DNA of 64,000 bases, taken from positions 8,662-72,661 of the forward strand of contig JASMDC010000017.1 in assembly GCA_030753015.1 (NCBI GenBank), read 5' to 3'. This document shows positions 18,200 to 26,124 of the stretch, in pieces (within the stretch, counting starts at the first letter, position 1; each line of letters begins with the position of its first letter). The notes under the pieces are model-generated. The model worked only from the letters and a program-made list of their open reading frames with translations, ran no database searches and had not been told where the DNA came from. The DNA comes from Candidatus Undinarchaeales archaeon (lineage in GTDB: Archaea; SpSt-1190; JASMDC01). The translations under genes and the position numbers were made by a program.

Positions 18200-20256
18200 G
18201 CAGCGCACCCCCGTACCCCTGCTACCGGTACGAAACCGTGGTCGGTCTTCGTCGTGAACAGTGGGTCCATCACCACATCGTGCTCGCTATCCCCCTCGAT
18301 GGTTAGGACGGTGGCGACGGTGCGCACCTTGTACACAGGGGTTCCGTCCTGGTCCGTTGGTGTGGCAACGAGGATGTACCGACCAGGGAGCACCCGGGGG
18401 ACGACATACCGTCCGTCGGCGTCGGTCCGTACTTCGAGCGTCTCCAGGTCGGGATCGACGGGAAGGAGCGTCAGTCGTACCGCTGCTGGTGGCGAGCCGG
18501 GGACGAATGATAGAGGCCGCATGCCGACGATATCATTACAGGGTCCATCAGTCACAGTATCTGACCGGTGGTCGAGGCACCCCAGTGTGAGCGTGTCCGC
18601 GCACAGTATGGTTGTGTTCTCGACCACGAGCCCTGACAGGGACGCATACTGTGGGAGCTCCACATCGATCGGTCCCTGAGCAGGGAGCGCGACGTTCACG
18701 GAAGTACCGCCTACGCCCTCAGTGTCGAGGGGGACCACCGTGAGCCTGCGGATACCGCAGGGGAGGCCTGAAAGAAGGGTCTCGCCCGTCACCTCGAAGG
18801 TCAGCGCTCCACCGCACGGCTCCACTATGACCAGTGCCCGTTCTGCACCTAAAGGTCTGATCGTTGCTTCGCAGGTCCCCGTGCAGGCGAGGTCCACCTC
18901 GCGAGGGGGTCCATCGGGGGCCCTAGGGAGGATCGTGGCTCCACCTGTGACCAACCAAGGAACTATCACGAACCGCAACCGGAGGGGGCGCATGAGGGAT
19001 CCGGAGGGAAGGCGTCCGGCAGGCGTGAGATCGGTGAGCTCCACCTCGAGAGGGAACTGGATGTCGTACACGGCCCGGTAGCTCTTGTACCATGGAGCGC
19101 GACCTGAGCACAGTTCGACCGCGCATGGTCGCTCATCTCTGGCGACTCCACGCACCGTGATGGTACGTTCGCCACCGTTGACAGAGAGATTGAGGAGGGG
19201 ATAGGCGCTCGCGGCGCCCTCGCCCTTGTCACCAAGGCGGAGCCGCGCCGACCACGAGAGGGAGCGCATGAGGGCCACTGGGTCGGCAGCGTCCTCGTCG
19301 ACACCGGCTAGCTCGGCGCCAAGGCGGCTGAACAGGCGTTCGGACCGCATACGTGCAGCGAAGAGGGTAGCGGCTACGCCAAGGTCCTCTCCGATAGCTC
19401 TTCGCAGGGCCTGTTCGTCCAGGGAGACTTCGCCCTCCTCTGTCATACAGAAGCCAGGATGGCGGCGTCCTCTGGCGTCCGGAAGGGAGAACGGATCGCA
19501 GGTGAGGTCCGCAGTGGGGCCGGGCACACGGGGATCCCGCTCCATAAGGAAGGCGGCCAGGCTCTCGACTCCGCGGTACCAGAGGTTATCGACCTCGCCG
19601 GATTCTGGGCCCGCCTCGGTGTACAGTCGTGCAACGGTACGCGCGATGCGTACAAGCCGTAGGAGACGTAGCGGTAGCTCAACGGCCACTTGCTCCTTGA
19701 TGGAGGAGCTGGCCCCGCCATGGGTGATGGTCAGGGGGATCTCTGCGGAGAGGCGAACGAAGGCGTTCCCGACCTCCACGTCATTGGCCCCGAGGGAGAT
19801 GCGGTTCCTCTCAAGCTCCAATCCGTCTATCCCGTCCACGCCCGTGGCAGCGAGCTCCCGGATGTTAGCCTCCAAGCGACGAGCGACCGCCTCGCGCACC
19901 ATGGCGCGGACCACATCATCAGTGGGAAGGTTCACCACACGACCCCCGAGCACGAACACAGGGACGCCGTCCATAGATGGCTCCGGTACCGCTGAGGGTG
20001 CGAATCCTCCGCTTTGGGCGACCTCGTCCACGGCCTGTGCCAGAGATTCCCGTACCACCCCTTCCAGGATCTCGTGGAGCCGTACCGACTCGTCACGCAC
20101 TTCAACCGCCTGTCGAGTGTCCTCCTTGATATCCTGCTCGACCTGGCGGGGTGCCCGCAGGGCCAGGAACATCACCGTGACCACTAGCGCGAGCGCAACA
20201 ATGGCAAGGATAACGGTCTGACCTCTGCTGTTGAAAAGGTCCTTCCCCCTGGACAC
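18196..20256 (-). CDS. Large type IV pilin-like protein, module copy A
   Basis: 686 residues from a GTG at 20256; a TTG at 20271 is possible but lies too close to the TATA-like TTTAAT (20279-20284). The N-terminus MSRGKDLFNSRG then QTVILAIVALALVV is a class III (archaeal prepilin) signal: a short basic leader, cleavage after Gly by a FlaK/PibD-type peptidase, then a hydrophobic assembly helix. The remaining roughly 640 residues form a very large ectodomain; the C-terminal part resembles a carboxypeptidase-regulatory-type beta sandwich (DADGRYVVPRVLPGRYILVA). It is a paralog of 54185-56029. Export and assembly probably depend on the ATPase/TadC pair at 47-51 kb, as none is encoded here. Confidence 0.82.
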   Translation of the reverse strand: MSRGKDLFNSRGQTVILAIVALALVVTVMFLALRAPRQVEQDIKEDTRQAVEVRDESVRLHEILEGVVRESLAQAVDEVAQSGGFAPSAVPEPSMDGVPVFVLGGRVVNLPTDDVVRAMVREAVARRLEANIRELAATGVDGIDGLELERNRISLGANDVEVGNAFVRLSAEIPLTITHGGASSSIKEQVAVELPLRLLRLVRIARTVARLYTEAGPESGEVDNLWYRGVESLAAFLMERDPRVPGPTADLTCDPFSLPDARGRRHPGFCMTEEGEVSLDEQALRRAIGEDLGVAATLFAARMRSERLFSRLGAELAGVDEDAADPVALMRSLSWSARLRLGDKGEGAASAYPLLNLSVNGGERTITVRGVARDERPCAVELCSGRAPWYKSYRAVYDIQFPLEVELTDLTPAGRLPSGSLMRPLRLRFVIVPWLVTGGATILPRAPDGPPREVDLACTGTCEATIRPLGAERALVIVEPCGGALTFEVTGETLLSGLPCGIRRLTVVPLDTEGVGGTSVNVALPAQGPIDVELPQYASLSGLVVENTTILCADTLTLGCLDHRSDTVTDGPCNDIVGMRPLSFVPGSPPAAVRLTLLPVDPDLETLEVRTDADGRYVVPRVLPGRYILVATPTDQDGTPVYKVRTVATVLTIEGDSEHDVVMDPLFTTKTDHGFVPVAGVRGCAA

Positions 20257-20304
20257 AAGGGGCTCCTCCAAGCTAAGGTTTAATTGTGTTTCTGGCAGGA
20301 GCCC

Positions 20305-20484
20305 TCAAACCTTTTCCTTTGGGGCTTCGGCGTTAGCGATAAGGGCACCCTCGTTCTCGTCTAGGGATTCGCCCCGTCGGAGCTTGTCCATGACGATCAT
20401 CGCCTGGTCGAAGTAACTGCTGTAGAGCATCAGGAGGGGTAGGCAGAAGAGGGTCGCTACCACCAGTGCAGCAGCGTGGAACAT
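20305..20484 (-). CDS. 59-residue membrane protein downstream of LonB
   Basis: Short frame starting at an ATG six bases after the LonB stop and ending at a TGA at 20305-20307. It has one hydrophobic helix (about 4-22, ALVVATLFCLPLLMLY) and a charged tail (MDKLRRGESLDENEG). The tight spacing implies co-transcription with lonB, and both products are membrane-bound, so it could be a modulator or merely a neighbour. No family recognised. Confidence rests on spacing and composition. Confidence 0.6.
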   Translation of the reverse strand: MFHAAALVVATLFCLPLLMLYSSYFDQAMIVMDKLRRGESLDENEGALIANAEAPKEKV

Positions 20485-20490
20485 GGGTGC

Positions 20491-22344
20491 TCACGCCGTG
20501 GGGACCGGACCGGACACCACGTCGGTGGTATGCCGTGCCAGTCGCTTGATCTTGTTGAGGACGTCCTTCTTCTCTTTCCAGACCAGGGCATGCTCGAGCA
20601 CATCGCTGATAGTGTCCACAGGGATAACCTCGATGAGCCCCTTCTTGTCATCGTCCAATAGCACGTCCTTGAGGTTGGCGGCAGGGATGAGCACCTTCTG
20701 GATGCCTGCCTCGATGGCCGCCTCGATCTTGGATGTGACACCTCCCACGGGGAGCACGTCGCCCCGCACGGACAGGGAGCCTGTCATGGCCACGCTCTGG
20801 CGGATGGCGACCTGCTCCAGAGCGGAAACCACGGCAGTGACGACCGAGATACTGGCCGAATCACCCTCCACTCCCTCGTAGGTCTGGAGGAACTGGATGT
20901 GGACATCGAAGTTGGCGATGTCCTTGCCGAAGTACTTCTTGATGGGGGCTGAGACGTTCTTGATGGCCTCCTTGGCGATCTCGCCCAGCTTGCCCGTGGC
21001 GATGATCCTCGATGATTCGCGGGCCATCGAGGGAGTGACGTTGGCGACGATGGGGAGCACGATGCCCGAGTCCCCGAACACCGCTAGGCCGTTGACCTTC
21101 CCCACGTGGGTGCCCGTGGAGCGGAATACCTTGTACTCCTTCTTCTCCTCGATGTACTTGTCGGCGATCTGCTGCTCAAGGGTGCGGGCGAACACCTTGG
21201 CCTTTGTGATGTGCGATGGGTCCACGAGGTCGGCGTCCTCGGACTTGGCGATGTCGCCCGCGGCGCGCACTAGGCCCCCGAGCTCACGGAGCCGGAGGGT
21301 GAGGTGGCCCTTGCGGTTGGCCCGCCGACGCGCCTCGTAGATCACCATCTCGATGGCCGCCTTGGAGAAGTGTGGGATCTTGGCGTCCTTGGTCACTTCC
21401 TGGGCCACGAACCGGGCGACCTTCTGCTGGTTCGCCTCGGTGTCGGGTATGGTGTCGTTCATGTACACCTCGTATCCGTATCCGCGGATGCGCGAGCGCA
21501 GGGCAGGGTTCATGGCCTCGATGGTCTTGACGTTGCCGGCCGCCACGAGCACGAAGTCGCATGGCACGGGCTTGGTGCGTACCATGGCCCCCGACGATCG
21601 CTCGCTGCGACCGGTGATGGAGTACTTCTTCTCCTGCATTGCAGAGAGCAGGTCGATCTGCATCTCCGGCTTGAGGGTGGCGATCTCGTCGATGAACAGC
21701 ACGCCCTTGTGTGCGCGGTGGATCGAACCCGGCTCCACGCGGTCGTGGGCCGGTGTCTCCAGTCCACCTGACTGGAAGGGGTCGTGCCGGACATCGCCCA
21801 GGAGCGAGCCCTCGTGTGCACCTGTGGCATCTAAAAAGGGAGCCTTCTCACCCCGTCTATGGGTGATGAGGAGCTTGGGTACCTTTGACTTGGTCTTGGA
21901 GCGCAGGTACTGGAAAGGCACGAACAGCAGGGCGGCGGCGATGATGCCCGTGAGCAGCTGTCCGGTGAAGAAACCGTACCAGATGAGGCAGAAGATGAGC
22001 ATGAGGGCGATGAGGTTGCGCAGGGACTCGGTCTTGTTCACCTCGTTCTTGTAGGACGAGACGATGAGCTTTCCCTGGCCGGCCTTTACGGTCTTTACGA
22101 GAGGCTCGTTGTCGTCCTCTGAGTTGGGGAACACGATGACTTCCTCGAGCTCTTCTCGGGAGAGGAGTTCGGCCATCCCCTGGGCCAGCATGGACTTACC
22201 GGTGCCGGGCTTACCGATGAGCATGACGTGACGTCGCTGGAGCGCGGCCTTCTTCATGACCTCCACCCCGCGCTCTTGGCCGATTACCTGCTCGATGATG
22301 CCCTCGGGGACCTTGACGTCCCGTGTGGACTCTGGAAGCTCCAC
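20491..22344 (-). CDS. lonB: Archaeal membrane-anchored ATP-dependent protease LonB
   Basis: 617 residues from a GTG. The AAA+ domain has Walker A GKPGTGKS (about 44-51) and Walker [10 protein letters not shown] (about 213). Two membrane helices are inserted between them (about 115-165), the hallmark of archaeal LonB. The C-terminal protease domain has the Ser-Lys dyad: Ser496 in EGDSAS and Lys539 in GGVTSKIEA, 43 residues apart as usual. It degrades unfolded or regulatory proteins at the inner face of the membrane. A TATA-like GTTATAAG (22367-22374) lies 23-30 bases before the start. It is preceded on the same strand by a PRC-barrel gene and followed by a 59-residue membrane protein. Confidence 0.97.
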   Translation of the reverse strand: MELPESTRDVKVPEGIIEQVIGQERGVEVMKKAALQRRHVMLIGKPGTGKSMLAQGMAELLSREELEEVIVFPNSEDDNEPLVKTVKAGQGKLIVSSYKNEVNKTESLRNLIALMLIFCLIWYGFFTGQLLTGIIAAALLFVPFQYLRSKTKSKVPKLLITHRRGEKAPFLDATGAHEGSLLGDVRHDPFQSGGLETPAHDRVEPGSIHRAHKGVLFIDEIATLKPEMQIDLLSAMQEKKYSITGRSERSSGAMVRTKPVPCDFVLVAAGNVKTIEAMNPALRSRIRGYGYEVYMNDTIPDTEANQQKVARFVAQEVTKDAKIPHFSKAAIEMVIYEARRRANRKGHLTLRLRELGGLVRAAGDIAKSEDADLVDPSHITKAKVFARTLEQQIADKYIEEKKEYKVFRSTGTHVGKVNGLAVFGDSGIVLPIVANVTPSMARESSRIIATGKLGEIAKEAIKNVSAPIKKYFGKDIANFDVHIQFLQTYEGVEGDSASISVVTAVVSALEQVAIRQSVAMTGSLSVRGDVLPVGGVTSKIEAAIEAGIQKVLIPAANLKDVLLDDDKKGLIEVIPVDTISDVLEHALVWKEKKDVLNKIKRLARHTTDVVSGPVPTA

Positions 22345-22407
22345 AGGGGTAGAACTACCGTCACGACTTATAACACTTTTCGTTCGGTTCTCGATATGGG
22401 CGTGAGC

Positions 22408-22707
22408 CTACTCTTCTCCGGCCACATCGGTGGCCTCAGCGACCTCTTGGTCACGGGATGCGAACTCCATGGAGTGGCTGATGATCATGACGTCCCCGAC
22501 GGCCTTGACCGCCTTGTGGGGTACGATGACGGCACGTACGTTCTTGAGCGCCTTGCTCAGAAGGCTATCGGGAGTGGACTTTACCACCCATCCGTTGATC
22601 ATATACTTGCCGAGGACCGCATCCCCGATCTTACCGAAGTACATGCCTGCGTCGGTAAAAACGTCGATGTCATAGATATCGGACAGGCGCTTGATGGTGA
22701 CGACCAT
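22408..22707 (-). CDS. PRC-barrel domain protein
   Basis: 99 residues from the ATG at 22707 (the frame extends to 22737, too close to the TATA box). The segments VFTDAGMYFGKIGDAVL, YMINGWVV and VGDVMIIS are typical of the small archaeal PRC-barrel proteins, a beta-barrel fold found in RimM and in stand-alone archaeal proteins of unclear, possibly RNA- or cell-division-related, role. It lies upstream of lonB on the same strand and shares a promoter region with the divergent TraB gene. Confidence 0.85.
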   Translation of the reverse strand: MVVTIKRLSDIYDIDVFTDAGMYFGKIGDAVLGKYMINGWVVKSTPDSLLSKALKNVRAVIVPHKAVKAVGDVMIISHSMEFASRDQEVAEATDVAGEE

Positions 22708-22741
22708 ATTATGTAACCCCGCCTCCGCAACCGACACCTTT

Positions 22742-22751
22742 TTTTATAAAA
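22742..22751. promoter_or_regulatory. Bidirectional TATA-rich region between PRC-barrel and TraB genes
   Basis: TTTTATAAAA is palindromic. It sits about 23 bases before the plus-strand ATG at 22770 and about 39 bases before the minus-strand ATG at 22707, so it could serve both genes. Confidence 0.6.
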
Positions 22752-22769
22752 CTATCATTTTGAAGTCAC

Positions 22770-23666
22770 ATGGGTAGGGTTTACCTGGTCGGCAGCTCCC
22801 ACGTGTCCGCGTCGGGCGCCGACCAAGTGGCTGATACCATCCGCAGGGTTCGTCCGGACGTGGTCGCCGTCGAGCTGTGTTACAAGCGCTACCATGTACT
22901 GCGCGAGCATGGCGGTGCGCCACCTCTCCCGCCCTTCCGCGAAGGCATCCGTGATATAGGGGTGCGACGGTACCTGCTGGTGTGGTTCCTCTCCCGGCTC
23001 CAGGAGCATTATGCACGGTTGGCGGGCGCCCCCGTTGGGACCGACATGCTCCACGCTCTGGACGCAGCAGCGAAGGATGCCGTCCCCATCGCATTGGTGG
23101 ACGATGACATAGACGTCACTCTGGAGAGGCTCGTGAATGCCGTGGGGTTGCGTGACGTCTTCACACTGATATGGATGAGCGCAAAGGGCGATCCCTGGGT
23201 CCACAGGTTCGATATCACGAGCGTCCCTGATGATGACCTTGTCGAAGAGATGTTGGAAGAGCTCGAGCGCGCCTTCCCCGCCGTGTACGACGTGCTCGTT
23301 CGAAGGCGGAACCTCCGCATGGCCTCCAGGCTCATGACCGTGGCGGACGCCAGAGGTACGGTGTTGGCGGTACTGGGTGCAGGCCATAAACGAGGTATCG
23401 CTAAGCTGCTCAAAGAAGGCCCTCACACGGTCGTCGTTGTCGGGCCCGATACGACTCTCCCTGAACCGGATACACCCCGCCTTACAGTGAAGCTATCGCT
23501 TCCAGGGGAACCGCCTCTACCCAGCGAGGACCTATCTGCCGCGGATGCGGAAGTGGGCAGAGAGGTTGTTGAATCCCTCGCTAACGCCGACGTGGCTCCC
23601 GCGGTAGTAGCCGATGAGCCCGCCCGAGACGATGCCCAGCACGAGCACAAAAATGTAGAATCCTAA
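22770..23666 (+). CDS. TraB/PrgY-family protein
   Basis: 298 residues. VYLVGSSHVSASGADQV at the start, VAVELCYKRY, and the later VLGAGHKRGI give the paired GxxH/GxGH signature and conserved Glu of the TraB/GumN/Tiki-like fold, a group suspected of metal-dependent protease-like activity. Archaeal relatives often end in several membrane helices; this one ends in a charged tail without them, so it should be soluble. Leaderless start from the shared TATA region. Substrate unknown. Confidence 0.85.
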   Translation: MGRVYLVGSSHVSASGADQVADTIRRVRPDVVAVELCYKRYHVLREHGGAPPLPPFREGIRDIGVRRYLLVWFLSRLQEHYARLAGAPVGTDMLHALDAAAKDAVPIALVDDDIDVTLERLVNAVGLRDVFTLIWMSAKGDPWVHRFDITSVPDDDLVEEMLEELERAFPAVYDVLVRRRNLRMASRLMTVADARGTVLAVLGAGHKRGIAKLLKEGPHTVVVVGPDTTLPEPDTPRLTVKLSLPGEPPLPSEDLSAADAEVGREVVESLANADVAPAVVADEPARDDAQHEHKNVES

Positions 23667-23703
23667 TGCTCCGGCCATGGTACGCTATGTTGTACCACAA
23701 AAG

Positions 23704-23713
23704 GTATATAAAA
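23704..23713 (+). promoter_or_regulatory. TATA-like box for the winged-helix regulator
   Basis: TATATAAAAT. It rules out the in-frame ATG at 23715 and, with the GGAGG at 23744-23748, supports the ATG at 23754. Confidence 0.6.
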
Positions 23714-23753
23714 TATGCGGATTAGCTATCGCCCGACCCCGGAGGGAGGCATC

Positions 23754-24098
23754 ATGGTCGTACGAACCACACGCGGAATAACCAGAAGTTTGAAACAGGA
23801 GATAACCCTTCTTAGGCGACATGTGGAGATCCTTAGCGTTCTCCTTGAGACGAAAGAACCTTTAGGCATCCTGCGCCTCTCGGACCGCACGAACTATTCT
23901 CCCCACAAAGTGCGCTACACCCTCCGGACTCTCGAGCACGAGAAGCTCATCAAGCCCAGTACACGGGGGGCCGAGGTCACCGAGGAGCTCGGTATATTCG
24001 TCGAGGATCTCATCCGTGATCTTTCCATCATTCGCGACGAGCTCAATGAGGTGTACAAGACCGTCCAGCGCGTCCGCGAGGAGTACCCCCGACAATAG
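23754..24098 (+). CDS. Winged-helix transcriptional regulator-like protein
   Basis: 114 residues from the ATG at 23754, six bases after a ribosome-binding GGAGG. Residues 25-75 read as a winged helix: a helix LLRRHVEILSVLLETKEP, the recognition region NYSPHKVRYTLRTLEHEKLI and a wing ending in VTEEL. A C-terminal helix (85-110) could mediate dimerisation. It is probably a DNA-binding regulator of the MarR/PadR-like fold; target unknown. Both promoter and SD suggest a leadered message. Confidence 0.78.
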   Translation: MVVRTTRGITRSLKQEITLLRRHVEILSVLLETKEPLGILRLSDRTNYSPHKVRYTLRTLEHEKLIKPSTRGAEVTEELGIFVEDLIRDLSIIRDELNEVYKTVQRVREEYPRQ

Positions 24099-24160
24099 TG
24101 ATGGGCCCGGAGGGCCTCGTCGGTTAATCCCATACCCTTAGTAGTACTTACGGGGCTCCC

Positions 24161-24505
24161 ATGACCGTTCAGTTCGTTCTCATCGTTATCCTGCTCGTTC
24201 TGCTCCTTGTTTGGCTCCGCATGACCCTGCTGCCCGACCGAGTGGGCACGTTGGTCGCGATCAGGGGGACGGTGGCCTGTGCCGAAGGCGACAGCGCGAC
24301 CTGTGCTCGCCAGACGGTGGGCAGCTCTGCTGTCACAGTGAGCGTTGACCTTGGGGACGAGACCGTGGAGGCCGAGTGCTCAGCGTGCGTACTGTGCATG
24401 GGCGATCTTCGAGAGGGCTATCCCGTGGGCATCACTCGCATCGGCTCTCGCCTCATCGCCCAGCCTCTGCTGTTCCCCTCACTCCAGAAACGGTGGATGT
24501 CTTAG
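24161..24505 (+). CDS. Small one-pass membrane protein with Cys-containing domain
   Basis: 114 residues: an N-terminal membrane helix (about 4-25, FVLIVILLVLLLVWL) and a compact, probably external beta-rich domain with cysteines (TVACAE, ATCAR, ECSACVLC). Its TAG stop overlaps the GTG of the next gene (TAGTG). That neighbour is a DsbD/CcdA-like membrane protein with paired cysteines, so a shared role in thiol or metal handling is plausible but inferred. Confidence 0.65.
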   Translation: MTVQFVLIVILLVLLLVWLRMTLLPDRVGTLVAIRGTVACAEGDSATCARQTVGSSAVTVSVDLGDETVEAECSACVLCMGDLREGYPVGITRIGSRLIAQPLLFPSLQKRWMS

Positions 24506-25152
24506 TGGTGGAGGGGCTCGATCTCGTAGGTGCCTTCGTGCTGGGACTTGCCCAGGGTGCAGGACCCTGCCTGGCCATTTGTGCTCCGATCATCTTCCCT
24601 CTCACAGCTGCTACGGCGGGGAGCGCTCGGGAGGGGTTCATTGTTGCTGGCCTCGCCGCATTGGGACGGCTTCTGGCGTACGTCGTTCTGGGTGCAGGGG
24701 CCGGGCTCTTGGGCGGCGCGGTCCAAGCCATTGCTGAAGGAAGTAGTGCATGGTACGTGTATATGGCCTGCGGGTTCGCTTCCGGTGTTCTCGGTGGCTA
24801 CTATCTGGTAAAGGCCCACACCTGCGCCTGCATCGAGATGGGAGTGACCAATCCTTTCATCCTTGGCGTGCTCCTGGGATTGGCACCGTGCGCACCGCTC
24901 ACCCTTATCCTCGTACAGGCCTTCGCTACAGGATCTGCTTTCTACGGCATGATCCTTGTGACCGTGTTCGGCATCGCAAGCTCGCTCCCGCTCCTGCTTG
25001 GTGGGGGTTTCGTGGGCCATCTCGTGCGTCATATACAGACGGGGGGCGATTTCTCACGGAACGTACAGCGTGTCAGCGGTGTTCTCCTCATCATGGCCGG
25101 GGCCAAGTTCATGCTGATGGCCCGAGCCGTGGAACTGGTAGCGGGATCCTGA
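24505..25152 (+). CDS. CcdA/DsbD- or SafE-like membrane protein with paired cysteines
   Basis: 215 residues taking the GTG at 24505 (overlapping the previous stop by one base); GTG 24508 is equally possible. The longer frame from 24376 begins with Arg/His-rich shadow sequence. Six hydrophobic segments are visible. Two inverted-repeat motifs, GPCLAICAPI and LGLAPCAPLTL, place cysteines in the first and fourth helices as in the CcdA/DsbD electron-transfer domain, and HTCACIE sits in a loop. Likely carries reducing equivalents across the membrane for the many disulfide-rich exported proteins here; metal transport (SafE-like) is the alternative. Confidence 0.75.
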   Translation: MVEGLDLVGAFVLGLAQGAGPCLAICAPIIFPLTAATAGSAREGFIVAGLAALGRLLAYVVLGAGAGLLGGAVQAIAEGSSAWYVYMACGFASGVLGGYYLVKAHTCACIEMGVTNPFILGVLLGLAPCAPLTLILVQAFATGSAFYGMILVTVFGIASSLPLLLGGGFVGHLVRHIQTGGDFSRNVQRVSGVLLIMAGAKFMLMARAVELVAGS

Positions 25153-25155
25153 GGA

Positions 25156-26076
25156 TTATTCCTCGGGGCGCTCGACACGCACCTTCAGCACCTTGTGACC
25201 GAAGATAGGGAAGGTCCGTCCGCTCTCGACCTTCAGCTCGTACGCACCCTGTTCGTCCTTCCCACGGAAGGTGAGCCGGTCAGTGGCCTCGAGCCGCCAG
25301 CCGCCGACGTACCCGTTGTTGAACCGCTCCTCAGAATGTACAACCCATATCTCATCGAGCGCCTCTACGCTCTCGAGCACTTCGCCGATGGATGTTTTGT
25401 CCCAGTGGTCGATGGGGGGCAGGCCGTACCGGCTCCCGCCCTTACCGAATACCGGTCTCGGCCGGTCGAGCTTACGGGAGATGGGAGCATCGGTTATCGT
25501 AACGTCGTACGAGGACGTCCCCAGATTCCATCCCATGTGGGCGTCGATGACGGCGTACCGCTCCTCGTGCTCACGTGACTTCAGCACGAAGGAGCCCCAC
25601 TGTTGGAAGGATTGTCCCAGTACCGATCCGAGGACCGATGTGTAGTCGGGCAGGGACCCGAAGAAGGAGATATGGTCGACCGAGTCCATGGTCGCGACCT
25701 TGTCCGCTGCATCGGTGGCCGTCGTGTACTCCCAGTGGTCTACCGGTGGGACCTGGTAGGGACCGCCTCCGCCCTGCTTGAAGATCGGTCTGGGTGAGGA
25801 GAGCTCGATGGCCTCGTCCTTCCCCTCGATGCTTGCACGTTTTGAGATGTAGTACTCGTCGCCGAGGTCGTTCAGTGCGGTCTCGAGCGCACCCTTACGA
25901 TCACCCTGACAGCGATAGGTCGTCGTATGCGACTCTCCGGGTGGGCTCCTGAGGACGTGCTCCTTAGACAGATAGAGCCCGGGAGCGGCCTCCTGGAGGT
26001 CGGACAGTGCCGTGATGAGCGCCTCGCGGTACCCTCCTTCCATCGAATAGTTCAGTGTTAGGTCCTCGGCGAGCAT
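25156..26076 (-). CDS. Duplicated-module soluble protein, unknown
   Basis: 306 residues from the ATG at 26076, preferred over a GTG at 26085 because a TATA-like GGTTTATC lies about 28 bases upstream. Two copies of a module are evident: RPIFKQGGGGPYQVPPVDHW then YTTATDAADKV (about 98-130), and RPVFGKGGSRYGLPPIDHW then DKTSIGEVL (about 203-235), each followed by a segment on interaction or conjugation-like strands. The N-terminal 90 residues hold two related helices (REALITALSDL, GALETALNDL). No signal or membrane helix. I do not recognise the family; the conserved DHW and Gly-rich loop could form a binding site. Confidence 0.72.
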   Translation of the reverse strand: MLAEDLTLNYSMEGGYREALITALSDLQEAAPGLYLSKEHVLRSPPGESHTTTYRCQGDRKGALETALNDLGDEYYISKRASIEGKDEAIELSSPRPIFKQGGGGPYQVPPVDHWEYTTATDAADKVATMDSVDHISFFGSLPDYTSVLGSVLGQSFQQWGSFVLKSREHEERYAVIDAHMGWNLGTSSYDVTITDAPISRKLDRPRPVFGKGGSRYGLPPIDHWDKTSIGEVLESVEALDEIWVVHSEERFNNGYVGGWRLEATDRLTFRGKDEQGAYELKVESGRTFPIFGHKVLKVRVERPEE

Positions 26077-26124
26077 GGGGCGCACGGCGTGGTGGCCGAT
26101 TGATAAACCTTTCGATGGGTCGCG

